Source: Acinetobacter sp. ANC 3813
GTDB taxonomy: Bacteria; Pseudomonadota; Gammaproteobacteria; Pseudomonadales; Moraxellaceae
DNA length: 64,000 nucleotides
Direction of reading: 5' to 3'
Assembly (NCBI RefSeq): GCF_002135435.1
Contig: NZ_NEGK01000010.1
Span: 1 to 64,000 of the forward strand
In this document: in pieces, positions 39,968-48,563 of the stretch
Numbering within the stretch: the stretch's first letter is position 1
Layout: the number at the start of each line of letters is the position of its first letter
Position numbers and translations under genes: made by a program
The notes under the pieces: model-generated
What the model was told of the DNA's origin: nothing
What the model saw: the letters and a program-made list of their open reading frames with translations, nothing else
Database searches by the model: none

Positions 39968-40729
39968 CTATTTGCGTACAGCCTGACGCCAGCGCAAATT
40001 ATAATTTTCAAAATATTGCGCCGCCTTGGAAAAGACCAATCCCACTGCCGCAATCACTGCCATGCCGTACAGCACCACTTCCATCTTGAATAAGTTCTGC
40101 CCATCCATAATCGGATTGACCACCCCTACCGAAGAAACAAAGAAGTATTCTGCACCGACCGTTGCTACCCATGAAAAAACCAAGGCAATGTTCAAACCCG
40201 CAAAGATACTTGGCGCCGCCGCAGGCAAAATCACTTTAAAGAAGCGCTGCGCTGGACTGAACTTAAAAATGTCTGCGACTTCTTTCACCTTTTGCGGCAC
40301 ATTCTTCACACCGTCATAGGTATTGAAAAACACTGGATAAAACACCACCAGACCGATAAAGATCAGTTTGGACAGCTCTCCATGACCGAACCACATAATC
40401 ATCAGCGGAATCCAGGCAAATACCGCCACATGCTTAATGGCATTCAGCGTCGGTGAAAAAATCCGGTCCAGCCAGACGTTTAAGCCCAGCAACAGCCCAA
40501 ATCCAGCGCCAATCAACCCGCCAGCCGCAAAGCCTGCAGTATTGCGCAGTAAACTGGCGGTGATATTTTCCAGCAGCTCACCTGAATGCCAGCCCTCAAC
40601 AAAAGACTGCCACACCAGTTTTGGCGGCGCCAGCAGCGCTGGATCGACCCACTGTTTTGCGCTAACCCAAGACCACAGCGCCAATAAAATCAGCGGAATC
40701 ACCCAGCCGCGTAAATCAATTTTTTTCAT
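39968..40729 (-). CDS. ABC transporter permease, second of two
   Basis: A 253-residue inner-membrane permease of the sulfonate/nitrate class with five to six helices. The coupling-helix EAA-type loop is near residue 150 (VKEVADIFKFSPAQRFFKVILPAAAPSIFAGL). It differs clearly in sequence from its neighbour, so the transporter is probably a heterodimer. The upstream permease gene is 12 bases away. Confidence 0.88.
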   Translation of the reverse strand: MKKIDLRGWVIPLILLALWSWVSAKQWVDPALLAPPKLVWQSFVEGWHSGELLENITASLLRNTAGFAAGGLIGAGFGLLLGLNVWLDRIFSPTLNAIKHVAVFAWIPLMIMWFGHGELSKLIFIGLVVFYPVFFNTYDGVKNVPQKVKEVADIFKFSPAQRFFKVILPAAAPSIFAGLNIALVFSWVATVGAEYFFVSSVGVVNPIMDGQNLFKMEVVLYGMAVIAAVGLVFSKAAQYFENYNLRWRQAVRK

Positions 40730-40741
40730 TGCTGCACCTCT

Positions 40742-41596
40742 TTATGATTGGTTCTGATTCCAGCCGCGGAATTGTTTTTGTACTAGGCTAATCACGCTGT
40801 CGAAAGCAAATCCGACCAAGCCAATCACAATTACTGTGGCCATCACCACATCCAGCTGAAAAATTTGACGGCCATAGACCATGACATAGCCAATGCCTTC
40901 GCTGGACGCCAGCAGCTCCACTGCCACCAAAGCGCCCCATGCGCTGGCCAGCGATAGGCGCAAGCCGCCGATAAAGCTGATGAATGCGCCTGGAAAGACC
41001 ACGTTTTTGAACGTTGACCAAGGGCCCAATTGATAGACATCGGCCACTTCAGTCAGCTGCTGCGGAATATTGCGCACGCCTTTAAATACATTGATGGTCA
41101 TGGGCACCAGCGCTGCTTTAGCAATCAAAATAATTTTCAATGCTTCATCAATGCCGACCAACAAAATGAGTAATGGAATCCAGCCCACAACAGGCACTAA
41201 ATTGATGACTTTAAACGTAGGCCAAAGATAAGCTTCTACACGTTTGGACAGCCCCATGGCCAGTCCCAGTGCAAGCGCCAAAAGTATGCCTGCCGTAAAG
41301 CCGTAGCCAATTCGGCTTATGCTGACCCGCAAATTGCTCCACAGCTCACCGCTGCTGTATAAATCTTTTAATGCCGTCCAGACCAAATCCGGCGCGGGCA
41401 GCAGCAGCGGATTAACCCAGTTTTTTTCCACTGAGATTTGCCACAGGTACAGCAGGCCAATCGGGAAAATCAGTCCTGCTGCCCAGCGGATGGCGCTGCT
41501 GTTGGTTAAAAATCTGTACACGCCCTTGAAAGCAGGTGAAGCCGCCTGCTCAAGTCCAGCCTTGGATGCACCCAGTTCAATGTCCTTGAGCATCAT
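40742..41596 (-). CDS. ABC transporter permease, first of two
   Basis: A 284-residue permease of the same class, with a longer cytoplasmic N-terminus (about 30 residues) and six helices. The EAA-type loop is LTEVADVYQLGPWSTFKNVVFPGAFISFIGGL near residue 195. Having two distinct permease genes instead of one, as in ssu or tau operons, recalls the two-permease-domain AtsB of the sulfate-ester transporter. Confidence 0.88.
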   Translation of the reverse strand: MMLKDIELGASKAGLEQAASPAFKGVYRFLTNSSAIRWAAGLIFPIGLLYLWQISVEKNWVNPLLLPAPDLVWTALKDLYSSGELWSNLRVSISRIGYGFTAGILLALALGLAMGLSKRVEAYLWPTFKVINLVPVVGWIPLLILLVGIDEALKIILIAKAALVPMTINVFKGVRNIPQQLTEVADVYQLGPWSTFKNVVFPGAFISFIGGLRLSLASAWGALVAVELLASSEGIGYVMVYGRQIFQLDVVMATVIVIGLVGFAFDSVISLVQKQFRGWNQNQS

Positions 41597-41620
41597 CTAT
41601 TCTCCTTAGCCTTCAGGGCT

Positions 41621-42670
41621 TTATTGGCCCCAAAAACCTTGCAGATTCAGGCTTTTCACCGCGTTATTGACATACTTCGGCTCGACCCATGACTCCACAT
41701 CAATATTGCCGCGGATCAGTTTGAGGTCTTGGCCCGCTTTCAGCTTCTGCTTAATCAGGGCAATGCTCGAAGCATCAATCACAGGATCGCTATGGCGCTT
41801 TAAATCCACGCCAGCATTGGCTTTAGCAATATTGCCGAAAGACAGGCCTGACTTGGCCCAAGTCTTAAACAGCGCATCTTTATTGGCGGGATTACTTTCC
41901 CATGCCGCCTGCTTCACCAGCACATTCACTACGCGCTGCACCGTTTCTGGATATTTCTGCTCAAATTTAGAATTCACCAATACATAGCCAGACAGCTTAT
42001 ATACGTCGGGTTCTTTCTTGGTGGTATATATAATTTTGGCAATACCGCGGTCGACCACAGGCAGCAGGGACTGATTGCTCCAAATCGCGTCAATATCGCC
42101 GCTGGCCAAAGCGGCATAACCCACTGCGCCATCCATATTGACAAAGCGGAAGTCTTTTTCAGTTAAACCATATTTTTTAATGACATTGATAATCGACAGA
42201 TGCAGGTTGGTGCCTTTAAAGAAACCAATGCGCTTGCCCTTTAAATCTGCAATGGATTTGGCGGATGATCCTGTCGGCACAGCTAAATAGGTATTGTCAT
42301 TGGTGCCGCCTATAGCCACCAGTTTGGTATCCAAACGGCTGGCTTTGCCAATCAAAGCTGGCAAATCGCCGAGCCAAGTAATATCGACAAGGCCATTGGC
42401 ATAGGATTCATTAATCGCTGGGCCTGCGCCTTTAAAATTGTTCCACTGCACTTTGATGCCGTCTTTTTGAAATTCTTTTTCCAGCAGCCCCAAGGTTTGC
42501 ACTGACGCATAATAATTGCCGTAGCCAACGGGTCTATTGCCTGTACCCACCATCGGCGAGGCAAAACGGATCACTGTCGGCTTTGTTTCGGCAGCAGTTA
42601 CCTGCAGCGCTGGCACTAATGTGGCTAAAGACACGGCGCTGGCCGCTAAAATTTTGTTCCATGAAGACAT
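41621..42670 (-). CDS. Periplasmic sulfonate/sulfate-ester substrate-binding protein
   Basis: A 349-residue type II periplasmic binding protein with a signal peptide ending near VTA-AE. The family form (GKRIGFFKGTNLHLSIINVIKKYGL at about 145-170, ATGDID-type ASGDIDAIWSNQS near 190) belongs to the aliphatic sulfonate/nitrate/taurine group. In the context of an AtsK-like enzyme, alkyl sulfate esters are a plausible ligand. It is 24 bases upstream of the first permease gene. Confidence 0.88.
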   Translation of the reverse strand: MSSWNKILAASAVSLATLVPALQVTAAETKPTVIRFASPMVGTGNRPVGYGNYYASVQTLGLLEKEFQKDGIKVQWNNFKGAGPAINESYANGLVDITWLGDLPALIGKASRLDTKLVAIGGTNDNTYLAVPTGSSAKSIADLKGKRIGFFKGTNLHLSIINVIKKYGLTEKDFRFVNMDGAVGYAALASGDIDAIWSNQSLLPVVDRGIAKIIYTTKKEPDVYKLSGYVLVNSKFEQKYPETVQRVVNVLVKQAAWESNPANKDALFKTWAKSGLSFGNIAKANAGVDLKRHSDPVIDASSIALIKQKLKAGQDLKLIRGNIDVESWVEPKYVNNAVKSLNLQGFWGQ

Positions 42671-42700
42671 GATGATTACCTCTATTTATATATTTTCGGT

Positions 42701-44206
42701 TTAGAACCCGTATTGGAGCTGCGCGACCAATTCGTTATAGGTTTTATTGCTGATCTCGTTATTGACGCGGTTCAAATTGACCTGAAATTTGGTGGTTTCC
42801 GCGAAGAAGGCATTTAAGCCCAGACTATGAATATCAATAGTTTGGTTGGCTGCATTTGTATCGCGGTCAATGCTGTCAAAGCGGTAAAAAGCTTGATAAG
42901 ACTTCGGCCACCAGTCGTCATAGCGCCCCTGATTGCGGAAACCTTTCACGAACTGCTCACCAAAATTCCAGAACAGCGTGCCGGTATGCGATTCGCTTTC
43001 ACGGGTATACACCGATGCTGTCTGATTGCGGTATGTATCATCCTCACCCTGCACATATTCATAAGTCACACCAAAGGGATGGTGGTTGTAATAAACATCA
43101 AAGCCTTTACGCAGCACATCGCCTTTACCGGCAAAGGAGGCAGAAGCGCCAGAAGTATCAAATAAATTGCTCTTGCCCTGATACCAGGACACGCCAAAAC
43201 TCAATTCACGCAGCCACGAGTTGTACTCTGCCGGCAGGGTATAGCGCAGGCGGCCGATGAAGTTTTTATCATCATTGTCATCTGACTTATTGGCGCCGTT
43301 GCCGTTCACAAGACCAAAGGCATAGCTGATCATCGGCGAGCGGTAGTTATAGCCATAATCCACAGTTGGCAAGGCATCCCCGCGTACAATCAGCCCGACT
43401 TCACGCAGCGCCAAGCCATAGCCATAGCCCGGCAGGCTGAACAAGGCATTGTTAATGGTTGGCTTCAGATCTTCAGTCGCCTGCACCTCCTGACCAAACG
43501 GCAGCAGCTGCTGACCCAGTGTGACGGTCAAACGGCCGGTATCTGCGCTTAAGGTTGGCAGCACGTTGTAAATCAGCTGCGCATCCAGCAGGTTTAAATA
43601 ACTGTTATTGGTGCCGGTTTGCGGTGATGTGCCAAAACGCAGGTTAAAGTCCAAGTTTTTGCCCTGTTCATAATCTTTAAACAGGTTGCCGGCAAAGCCG
43701 ATTTGCACCGCACCCAAATCAAAGGAGGAACGGCGGCTATTCACCGCAGATCCTGTATTTTGACCTTGCGGCTGTGTGACTTGCGGCTCATCAATGTAAG
43801 ACGCTTTGGCCTGCACCACGCCATTAATCAGCAGCTGACGGGTGGATAATGCCGTTTTGGTGTCACGGTCCCGCTGCACCTGATATTTAAAATTTTCAAT
43901 ATCACTTTGAATGCCCTGCAGCTCCGCTTGGGTGACATAGCTTTGATCAGCATCATTTTGAGCATCCTCGGAATCTTCAGCAGACCATTCATCCTGCTGT
44001 CCTGCTGTCTCTGAGCTTTGCGCAGTCTGCTTGCCCTGCAGCCGCCCCAATTCAGATTTTAATTGTTTCAGCGACTGCTCCAGCTGGTTCACCTGCTGCT
44101 GCAGCTGAGCTACGTCGGAGTCTGCATGGCTAAGTGCAATGCTGGCGCTGAGCAGCGTTAAAATACCTGCGCCATGTTTTATGCTTTTTTTTATATGATG
44201 ATTCAT
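42701..44206 (-). CDS. Porin of the phosphate-selective-porin/DcaP type
   Basis: A 501-residue outer-membrane protein. The signal peptide ends in SHA (about residue 30), then comes a trimeric-type coiled coil (about 31-110, with QLQQQVNQLEQSLKQLKSEL repeats) and a 16- or 18-stranded beta-barrel ending in QYGF. The coiled-coil-plus-barrel form matches DcaP-like porins of Acinetobacter. I chose the ATG at 44206 because the earlier ATG adds a Cys-rich stretch that does not match a signal. It probably lets organosulfur anions into the periplasm. Confidence 0.82.
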   Translation of the reverse strand: MNHHIKKSIKHGAGILTLLSASIALSHADSDVAQLQQQVNQLEQSLKQLKSELGRLQGKQTAQSSETAGQQDEWSAEDSEDAQNDADQSYVTQAELQGIQSDIENFKYQVQRDRDTKTALSTRQLLINGVVQAKASYIDEPQVTQPQGQNTGSAVNSRRSSFDLGAVQIGFAGNLFKDYEQGKNLDFNLRFGTSPQTGTNNSYLNLLDAQLIYNVLPTLSADTGRLTVTLGQQLLPFGQEVQATEDLKPTINNALFSLPGYGYGLALREVGLIVRGDALPTVDYGYNYRSPMISYAFGLVNGNGANKSDDNDDKNFIGRLRYTLPAEYNSWLRELSFGVSWYQGKSNLFDTSGASASFAGKGDVLRKGFDVYYNHHPFGVTYEYVQGEDDTYRNQTASVYTRESESHTGTLFWNFGEQFVKGFRNQGRYDDWWPKSYQAFYRFDSIDRDTNAANQTIDIHSLGLNAFFAETTKFQVNLNRVNNEISNKTYNELVAQLQYGF

Positions 44207-44219
44207 GAACGTCAGGCAC

Positions 44220-44435
44220 CTACAGCTTAGCAAGCGACACATCGGTCGATTTAATCAGCACAATTACCTGACTGCCGATCTGAAGGTCCAGTTCTTCCAC
44301 AGAACGGGTCGTAATCACTGAGGTAAAAACACCCGAAGCGGTCACCACATCCACTTCTGAAACCACATCTCCTTTGATGATCTCCTGAATCGTGCCTTTG
44401 AGCTGATTGCGCACATTAATTGATTTAATCGTCAT
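44220..44435 (-). CDS. ssuF: Small TOBE-domain (molbindin-like) protein, SsuF-like
   Basis: A 71-residue single TOBE/Mop domain (IKSINVRNQLKGTIQEI... SQVIVLIKSTDVSLAKL). This is the size and fold of SsuF of Pseudomonas putida, which is needed for sulfonate and sulfate-ester use though its biochemistry is unsettled. The context of an organosulfur importer supports the name. Free molbindins of the same size bind molybdate, so that reading stays open. It is 13 bases upstream of the porin start and follows the Crp/Fnr gene by 110 bases. Confidence 0.7.
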   Translation of the reverse strand: MTIKSINVRNQLKGTIQEIIKGDVVSEVDVVTASGVFTSVITTRSVEELDLQIGSQVIVLIKSTDVSLAKL

Positions 44436-44545
44436 TTTTAATTCCTGTTATTTTCGTCGGATTAAATATGACTGTTTTTTAATATTTTAAAAAATAATAT
44501 AATTTGATTTTTATATCTGATTTTATAAAATATAAAAATATGCTT

Positions 44546-45268
44546 TTAAATCCAGTAAATCTGCTTTTTTAAATAATCATGGTTTTTAATAATAATGTTT
44601 TCATATTGCCAATACAGTACATCCAGAGCCATCAGGTTTTTTATTTCTTTATTAATGGTCTGACGCGATGCCGACAGTAAGTCGGCCAAATCATGCTGCG
44701 AAATTTTCAGCCGAATTTCAGCCCCTAAAGCATGTTCAGCACCGTACTGATGCGAAAGATCGAGCAGAATTTTACAGATTTTTTGATGTAAATTGGCCAC
44801 TTGCAGGAACTTGACCTGCTGCAGCAAATGCTGCATGCGCAGGCTGAGAATATCTAAAGCATCCTGCTTCAAATCATTGTTATTACTAATTTCTTTTTGA
44901 AATATAGATGCAGGTATATGCAATATTCGAACTTGATTAAACGCGTAATAATCATAATCTATCGCCTGCTGATTGATACAGGCCAATAAATTGATTGGGC
45001 TTTTTTCTGAAAAATAATTAAAGGCATGAAAACGGCCCAATGGGCTTAAATATCCTATTTGGATAATCCCATCGAGCAGTATAAACACGCCTTCACTGCA
45101 ATTTTCTTTATTTAAAATTAAATCGCCTTTTTGATATTTACGTATAAAAGAATGGTCTAAAATATAATTAATTTTATCATTTGATAATGTTTTAAAACTA
45201 CTTCTTAATACTCGGATTTTATATTCGTATATTTGATTAAGACTATTATTAACCATAAGATCATCCAT
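44546..45268 (-). CDS. Crp/Fnr family transcriptional regulator
   Basis: A 240-residue regulator with a cyclic-nucleotide-binding-type beta-roll at about 30-145 and a winged helix at about 160-225 (LKISQHDLADLLSASRQTINKEIKNL). No Cys cluster for an iron-sulfur centre is seen near the N-terminus, so it is not Fnr itself. It is transcribed with the sulfur genes on both sides and probably regulates them. Its effector is unknown. The gene is AT-rich relative to neighbours. Confidence 0.87.
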   Translation of the reverse strand: MDDLMVNNSLNQIYEYKIRVLRSSFKTLSNDKINYILDHSFIRKYQKGDLILNKENCSEGVFILLDGIIQIGYLSPLGRFHAFNYFSEKSPINLLACINQQAIDYDYYAFNQVRILHIPASIFQKEISNNNDLKQDALDILSLRMQHLLQQVKFLQVANLHQKICKILLDLSHQYGAEHALGAEIRLKISQHDLADLLSASRQTINKEIKNLMALDVLYWQYENIIIKNHDYLKKQIYWI

Positions 45269-45398
45269 CCAATATTTATCATCATTTTTTAAAATAAAAC
45301 ATGCATAAATACTAGATGGATTTAATCATGCTGACGAATCACTTATTCTTGATAGTTTTTCGCTTTATCTGCAAAGTTTGTCCAATAAACAGCTTTCT

Positions 45399-46343
45399 TT
45401 ATGAAACTTTTTCATATTGGCCTTCAGTGGTCAGACGGTAATCACTGATGTCCACTTTCTGCTCCTTGCGCAGCGTTTCACTTGCACGGCCATCCACACC
45501 CACTGGAATATCGCCTTCTAATGTGACACGGCGCACCACGCGGTGCTGATCGCCATAGTCATTAATTGCACGGTGCTGTGTTGCACGGTTATCCCAAATC
45601 GCGACATCCCCTGCAGACCAACGCCAGCGCACAATATTTTCCTGTTTCACCACATAGCTCTGGAAAAGATCAAACAGTTTGCGTGAATCCGTCGAATTAA
45701 AGCCGACAAACTGCTTGAAAAAATGCCCCAGCAGCAGCGTTTTCTCACCCGTTTCAGGATGCACGCGCACCAGCGGGTGCTCCGTTTCGTATTCGGTCGA
45801 ATTAAAGAAACTGCGATATTTTGCCAGCGCCTCTTTATTCACATTTTTTGAAATTGCTGCATAGTCAAAATCATTGCTATGCACAGCGCGCAGCGTATCC
45901 GCCAAAGCTTTTAATGGCTCAGGCAAAGCAGCATAGGCAGAAGTCGTATTGGCCCAAACTGTATCGCCTCCCACTTCCGGCGCCACGACACTGCGCAGAA
46001 TCGACGCTTTAGGATAGGCATCCAAGAAGCTGATATCGGTATGCCATGAATCTGCACGCGCCCCATGCGATGAATCCAATTCTAAAATATGCTTCGAACC
46101 TTGCTTCACAGGCACAGTCGGATGGCTCAGCAGCGCGCCCAGACGTCCGGCAAATGCCTCTTGCGAATCATCATCTAAATGCGTTTGGCCTCTAAAGAAA
46201 ATGGTTTTGTACTGCAGCAGGGCCTGATTAATTTCCTGCACCGTTTCCTGCGGTAGCTCAGAAGATAGCTGCACCCCTTCAATCACTGCGCCTATGCGTC
46301 CGTTAATTGGTTTCACTTGAATATGCTGAAATTGATTAGTCAT
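45399..46343 (-). CDS. atsK: AtsK-like alkylsulfatase (Fe(II)/2-oxoglutarate-dependent dioxygenase)
   Basis: A 314-residue TauD/TfdA family dioxygenase. Iron ligands are His101, Asp103 and His257 (SWHTD and RATQHRAIND), and 2-oxoglutarate binding by Arg268 and Arg272. Spacing and neighbouring sequence (PKASILRSVVAP, GGDTVWANT, RWRW.AGDVAIWDNRATQH) match my recollection of Pseudomonas putida AtsK much better than TauD. AtsK cleaves alkyl sulfate esters, releasing sulfate for growth. An ATG at 46451 would add 36 residues; MTNQFQ fits better. The gene leads the sulfur cluster. Confidence 0.82.
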   Translation of the reverse strand: MTNQFQHIQVKPINGRIGAVIEGVQLSSELPQETVQEINQALLQYKTIFFRGQTHLDDDSQEAFAGRLGALLSHPTVPVKQGSKHILELDSSHGARADSWHTDISFLDAYPKASILRSVVAPEVGGDTVWANTTSAYAALPEPLKALADTLRAVHSNDFDYAAISKNVNKEALAKYRSFFNSTEYETEHPLVRVHPETGEKTLLLGHFFKQFVGFNSTDSRKLFDLFQSYVVKQENIVRWRWSAGDVAIWDNRATQHRAINDYGDQHRVVRRVTLEGDIPVGVDGRASETLRKEQKVDISDYRLTTEGQYEKVS

Positions 46344-46511
46344 GATAAATCCTTCATTTTTTTGATATTGGTTAGACTTATTGTCTGTGAAATCATCATG
46401 AACAATCTGCTTATTCAAATCTGTCAAAAAATTGACATTCTTAACCACCATTTCTGCTATCTAAAAATTAAAAATGACTTTAAACACTTCATTTCAGCGC
46501 CTCACAGGCAT

Positions 46512-46535
46512 AAAAAAACCCGCAGATGCGGGTTT
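46512..46535 (-). terminator. Terminator of the SDR gene
   Basis: The 8-bp arms AAACCCGC and GCGGGTTT around an AGAT loop run into a T-run on the minus strand, 45 bases past the SDR stop. Confidence 0.75.
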
Positions 46536-46579
46536 GAATGGGTCTGGCGAAAACTGCCACCAGAACAGATCTTGCATCA

Positions 46580-47410
46580 TTATTTGCCCAGCTTAGTCGC
46601 CATCGCCGTGATTTTTTGGTAGCCCGTCGGCAGTACGCGCTGAATCAAATCCAGCACTTTGGCGTCGTTGCCGATCAATAAACGGCGTTTGTCTTTTTGC
46701 ACGGCTGCTATAATTTGACGCGCAGCTTCTTCTGGCGGGCAGCGCAGCAATTTATTAAAAGTTTGCGTAGATTTTTCAGGATTCATGCCCAAGCTTTTCA
46801 AGCTGTCATTCATTTTTGCGGCATTGGCAATATTGGTGCGGATACCGCCCGGATGCACGCATAGCGCGCTCACACCGCAGTTTTCCATATCCAGTTCCTG
46901 ACGCAGCGATTCTGTAAAGCCGCGCACCGCAAATTTTGTGGCGTTATAAGCCGACTGCGTTGGCTGCGCAGTCAGGCCAAAAAGGCTGGAAATATTAATA
47001 ATATGCCCTTCACCCGATTTTTTGATCAGCGGCAAAAATTCTTTGGTGCCATACACCACACCCCAAAAGTTAATGTCGACAATCCATTCCAGCTCTTCGT
47101 AACTCGCGCCTTCCACGGTCGAACCCAAAGCCACCCCAGCATTATTAAAAATCATATTGACTGAGCCATGATTCTGCACGGTATCCTGCGCCCAAGCACG
47201 GACTTCGTCCAGCTTCGCAACATTCACTTTTTTCGTCGTCACACGCACATTGCTGTCTTTCAGCAGCTCAACGGTATTTGCCAAACCTTGTTCATTCACA
47301 TCACTTAAAGATAAGTGACAGCCCTGCTTTGCCAGCAGTACCGCCAATTGCTGTCCGATACCCGAACCCGCACCCGTAATTGCAGCGACTTTATTTTTAA
47401 AATTTTTCAT
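46580..47410 (-). CDS. Short-chain dehydrogenase/reductase
   Basis: A 276-residue NAD(P)-dependent oxidoreductase. The cofactor motif TGAGSGIG is at about residue 11, NNAG near 89, and the catalytic Ser-Tyr-Lys as NISSLFG and YNATK near 142-160. The C-terminus is typical of acyl or alcohol-type SDRs, but the substrate is unknown. AGGAAACAG precedes the ATG at 47410; an earlier ATG (47494) lies upstream of the promoter's downstream region and is unlikely. The divergent TetR gene is the likely regulator. Confidence 0.9.
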   Translation of the reverse strand: MKNFKNKVAAITGAGSGIGQQLAVLLAKQGCHLSLSDVNEQGLANTVELLKDSNVRVTTKKVNVAKLDEVRAWAQDTVQNHGSVNMIFNNAGVALGSTVEGASYEELEWIVDINFWGVVYGTKEFLPLIKKSGEGHIINISSLFGLTAQPTQSAYNATKFAVRGFTESLRQELDMENCGVSALCVHPGGIRTNIANAAKMNDSLKSLGMNPEKSTQTFNKLLRCPPEEAARQIIAAVQKDKRRLLIGNDAKVLDLIQRVLPTGYQKITAMATKLGK

Positions 47411-47511
47411 TCTGTTTCCTTTGCTTAAACGGTTCTGAGCCTGATCCAGCATCAGCACTGCGCGCGGCATAGGCTGAATTGCCAATGTCCGCATGGATGT
47501 CTCATACTTTC

Positions 47512-47540
47512 AATATAGTTTTGACAATCCATATTGTCAA
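47512..47540 (-). promoter_or_regulatory. Sigma70 promoter of the SDR gene
   Basis: On the minus strand TTGACA (47535-47540), 17 bases and TATATT (47512-47517) precede the SDR start by about 100 bases. The -35 lies inside the palindrome below, so a bound repressor would block it. Confidence 0.6.
47521..47540. promoter_or_regulatory. Candidate TetR operator between SDR and TetR genes
   Basis: TTGACAAT-CCAT-ATTGTCAA has perfect 8-bp arms and a 4-base spacer, the expected form for a TetR dimer site. It sits between the divergent SDR and TetR genes and overlaps the SDR promoter. Confidence 0.65.
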
Positions 47541-47650
47541 TATCATCTCAGGACGCGGCTTGGGGCAATACAGTCATATCAAAACATAGGTGTTCTGCTT
47601 ATTTATTGCTAAGATAGCGCCATAACCCGTTTCAGAAAGATCTGATTTTT

Positions 47651-48346
47651 ATGACTGAACAGCCGCAAACAGAAACACAGCAGCCTGCAAAGAACAGTAA
47701 AGAGCGCCAGTTTAAAGGCCTGTCTTTAACTGAGCGCAAGCAGCTGCGCCGTGAAAAATTGATTGAGGCGGGTATTGAAGCCTACGGCACGCATGGTTTT
47801 TTTTCGGTTACGGTCAAAGACATCTGCAATGAAGCCAAACTGACTGAACGCTATTTTTATGAATCATTCAAAAAAAGTGAAAACCTGTTTCAAACCATTT
47901 TTTTAAAGCTGATTGATGAGCTGCAGCAAAATGTCATGCAGGCCATTATGCAGGCCTCCACAGATCCGAAAAAAATGATTGAATCTGGCCTCAGCGCTCT
48001 GCTCACCACCTTAAAAGATAACCCGCGCATGGCGCGCATTATCTACATCGATGCCATGCTGGTGCAGGAGCTGCATAATCAGGCCACCATTCATGAAACC
48101 ATGTCGCGCTTTGACCGCATGATTCATGCCTTTGTCATGCTGATGATGCCGAATATCGACCGCTCAGAGCGGGAAATTTCATTGGTGGCCACAGGCCTCA
48201 ATGGCTATGTCACGCAAATTGCGATCCGCTGGGTCATGAGCGGCTTTAAGCAGTCGATGGATGAGGTGTTATCTTCTTGCAGCATTGTTTTCTTATCCTT
48301 GCTGCAGACTTTTTCAGAAAATGGCCAGCCGCTGAAAAAAAACTAA
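47651..48346 (+). CDS. TetR/AcrR family transcriptional regulator
   Basis: A 231-residue repressor-type protein. A Gln/Thr-rich N-terminal tail (about 25 residues) precedes the helix-turn-helix (REKLIEAGIEAYGTHGFFSVTVKDICNEAKLTERYFYESFK, about 33-75). The rest is a helical sensor domain. It probably controls the divergent SDR gene through the operator at 47521-47540 and perhaps itself. Confidence 0.9.
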   Translation: MTEQPQTETQQPAKNSKERQFKGLSLTERKQLRREKLIEAGIEAYGTHGFFSVTVKDICNEAKLTERYFYESFKKSENLFQTIFLKLIDELQQNVMQAIMQASTDPKKMIESGLSALLTTLKDNPRMARIIYIDAMLVQELHNQATIHETMSRFDRMIHAFVMLMMPNIDRSEREISLVATGLNGYVTQIAIRWVMSGFKQSMDEVLSSCSIVFLSLLQTFSENGQPLKKN

Positions 48347-48433
48347 TTTAAATTTTACAGTACAGAATTTATTTAATAAAAGTTTAAAAACAAAGGTTTA
48401 TTTTTAAATCAGGAACTGATCCGCCCCTGATAT

Positions 48434-48455
48434 TTGTCACAAAATCTTTCAAAAC
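48434..48455 (+). promoter_or_regulatory. Candidate Pho box upstream of phoB
   Basis: Two successive 11-base units, TTGTCACAAAA and TCTTTCAAAAC, match the Pho-box repeat pattern (CTGTCATAAAT twice). Two more CTGTCATAA copies lie at 48485 and 48512 but are 27 bases apart, so they do not form a regular array. PhoB autoregulation is known in related bacteria. Confidence 0.4.
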
Positions 48456-48563
48456 AGCGCTGTTCGTGCCTTTTTGCAATGATACTGTCATAATTAATCT
48501 TTGTAATAAGCCTGTCATAAATATAAAACGGTTCACCGTTTACATGAAATAGGGTATTGCGCT

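Noticed and set aside
42856..43260. Plus-strand 134-codon frame opposite the porin gene
   Set aside because: Antisense to a strong porin frame, with a Cys/His/Arg-rich shadow composition.
48485..48520. Two CTGTCATAA copies as a regular Pho box
   Set aside because: They are 27 bases apart and out of the 11-base phase, so only the site at 48434-48455 is offered as a candidate.
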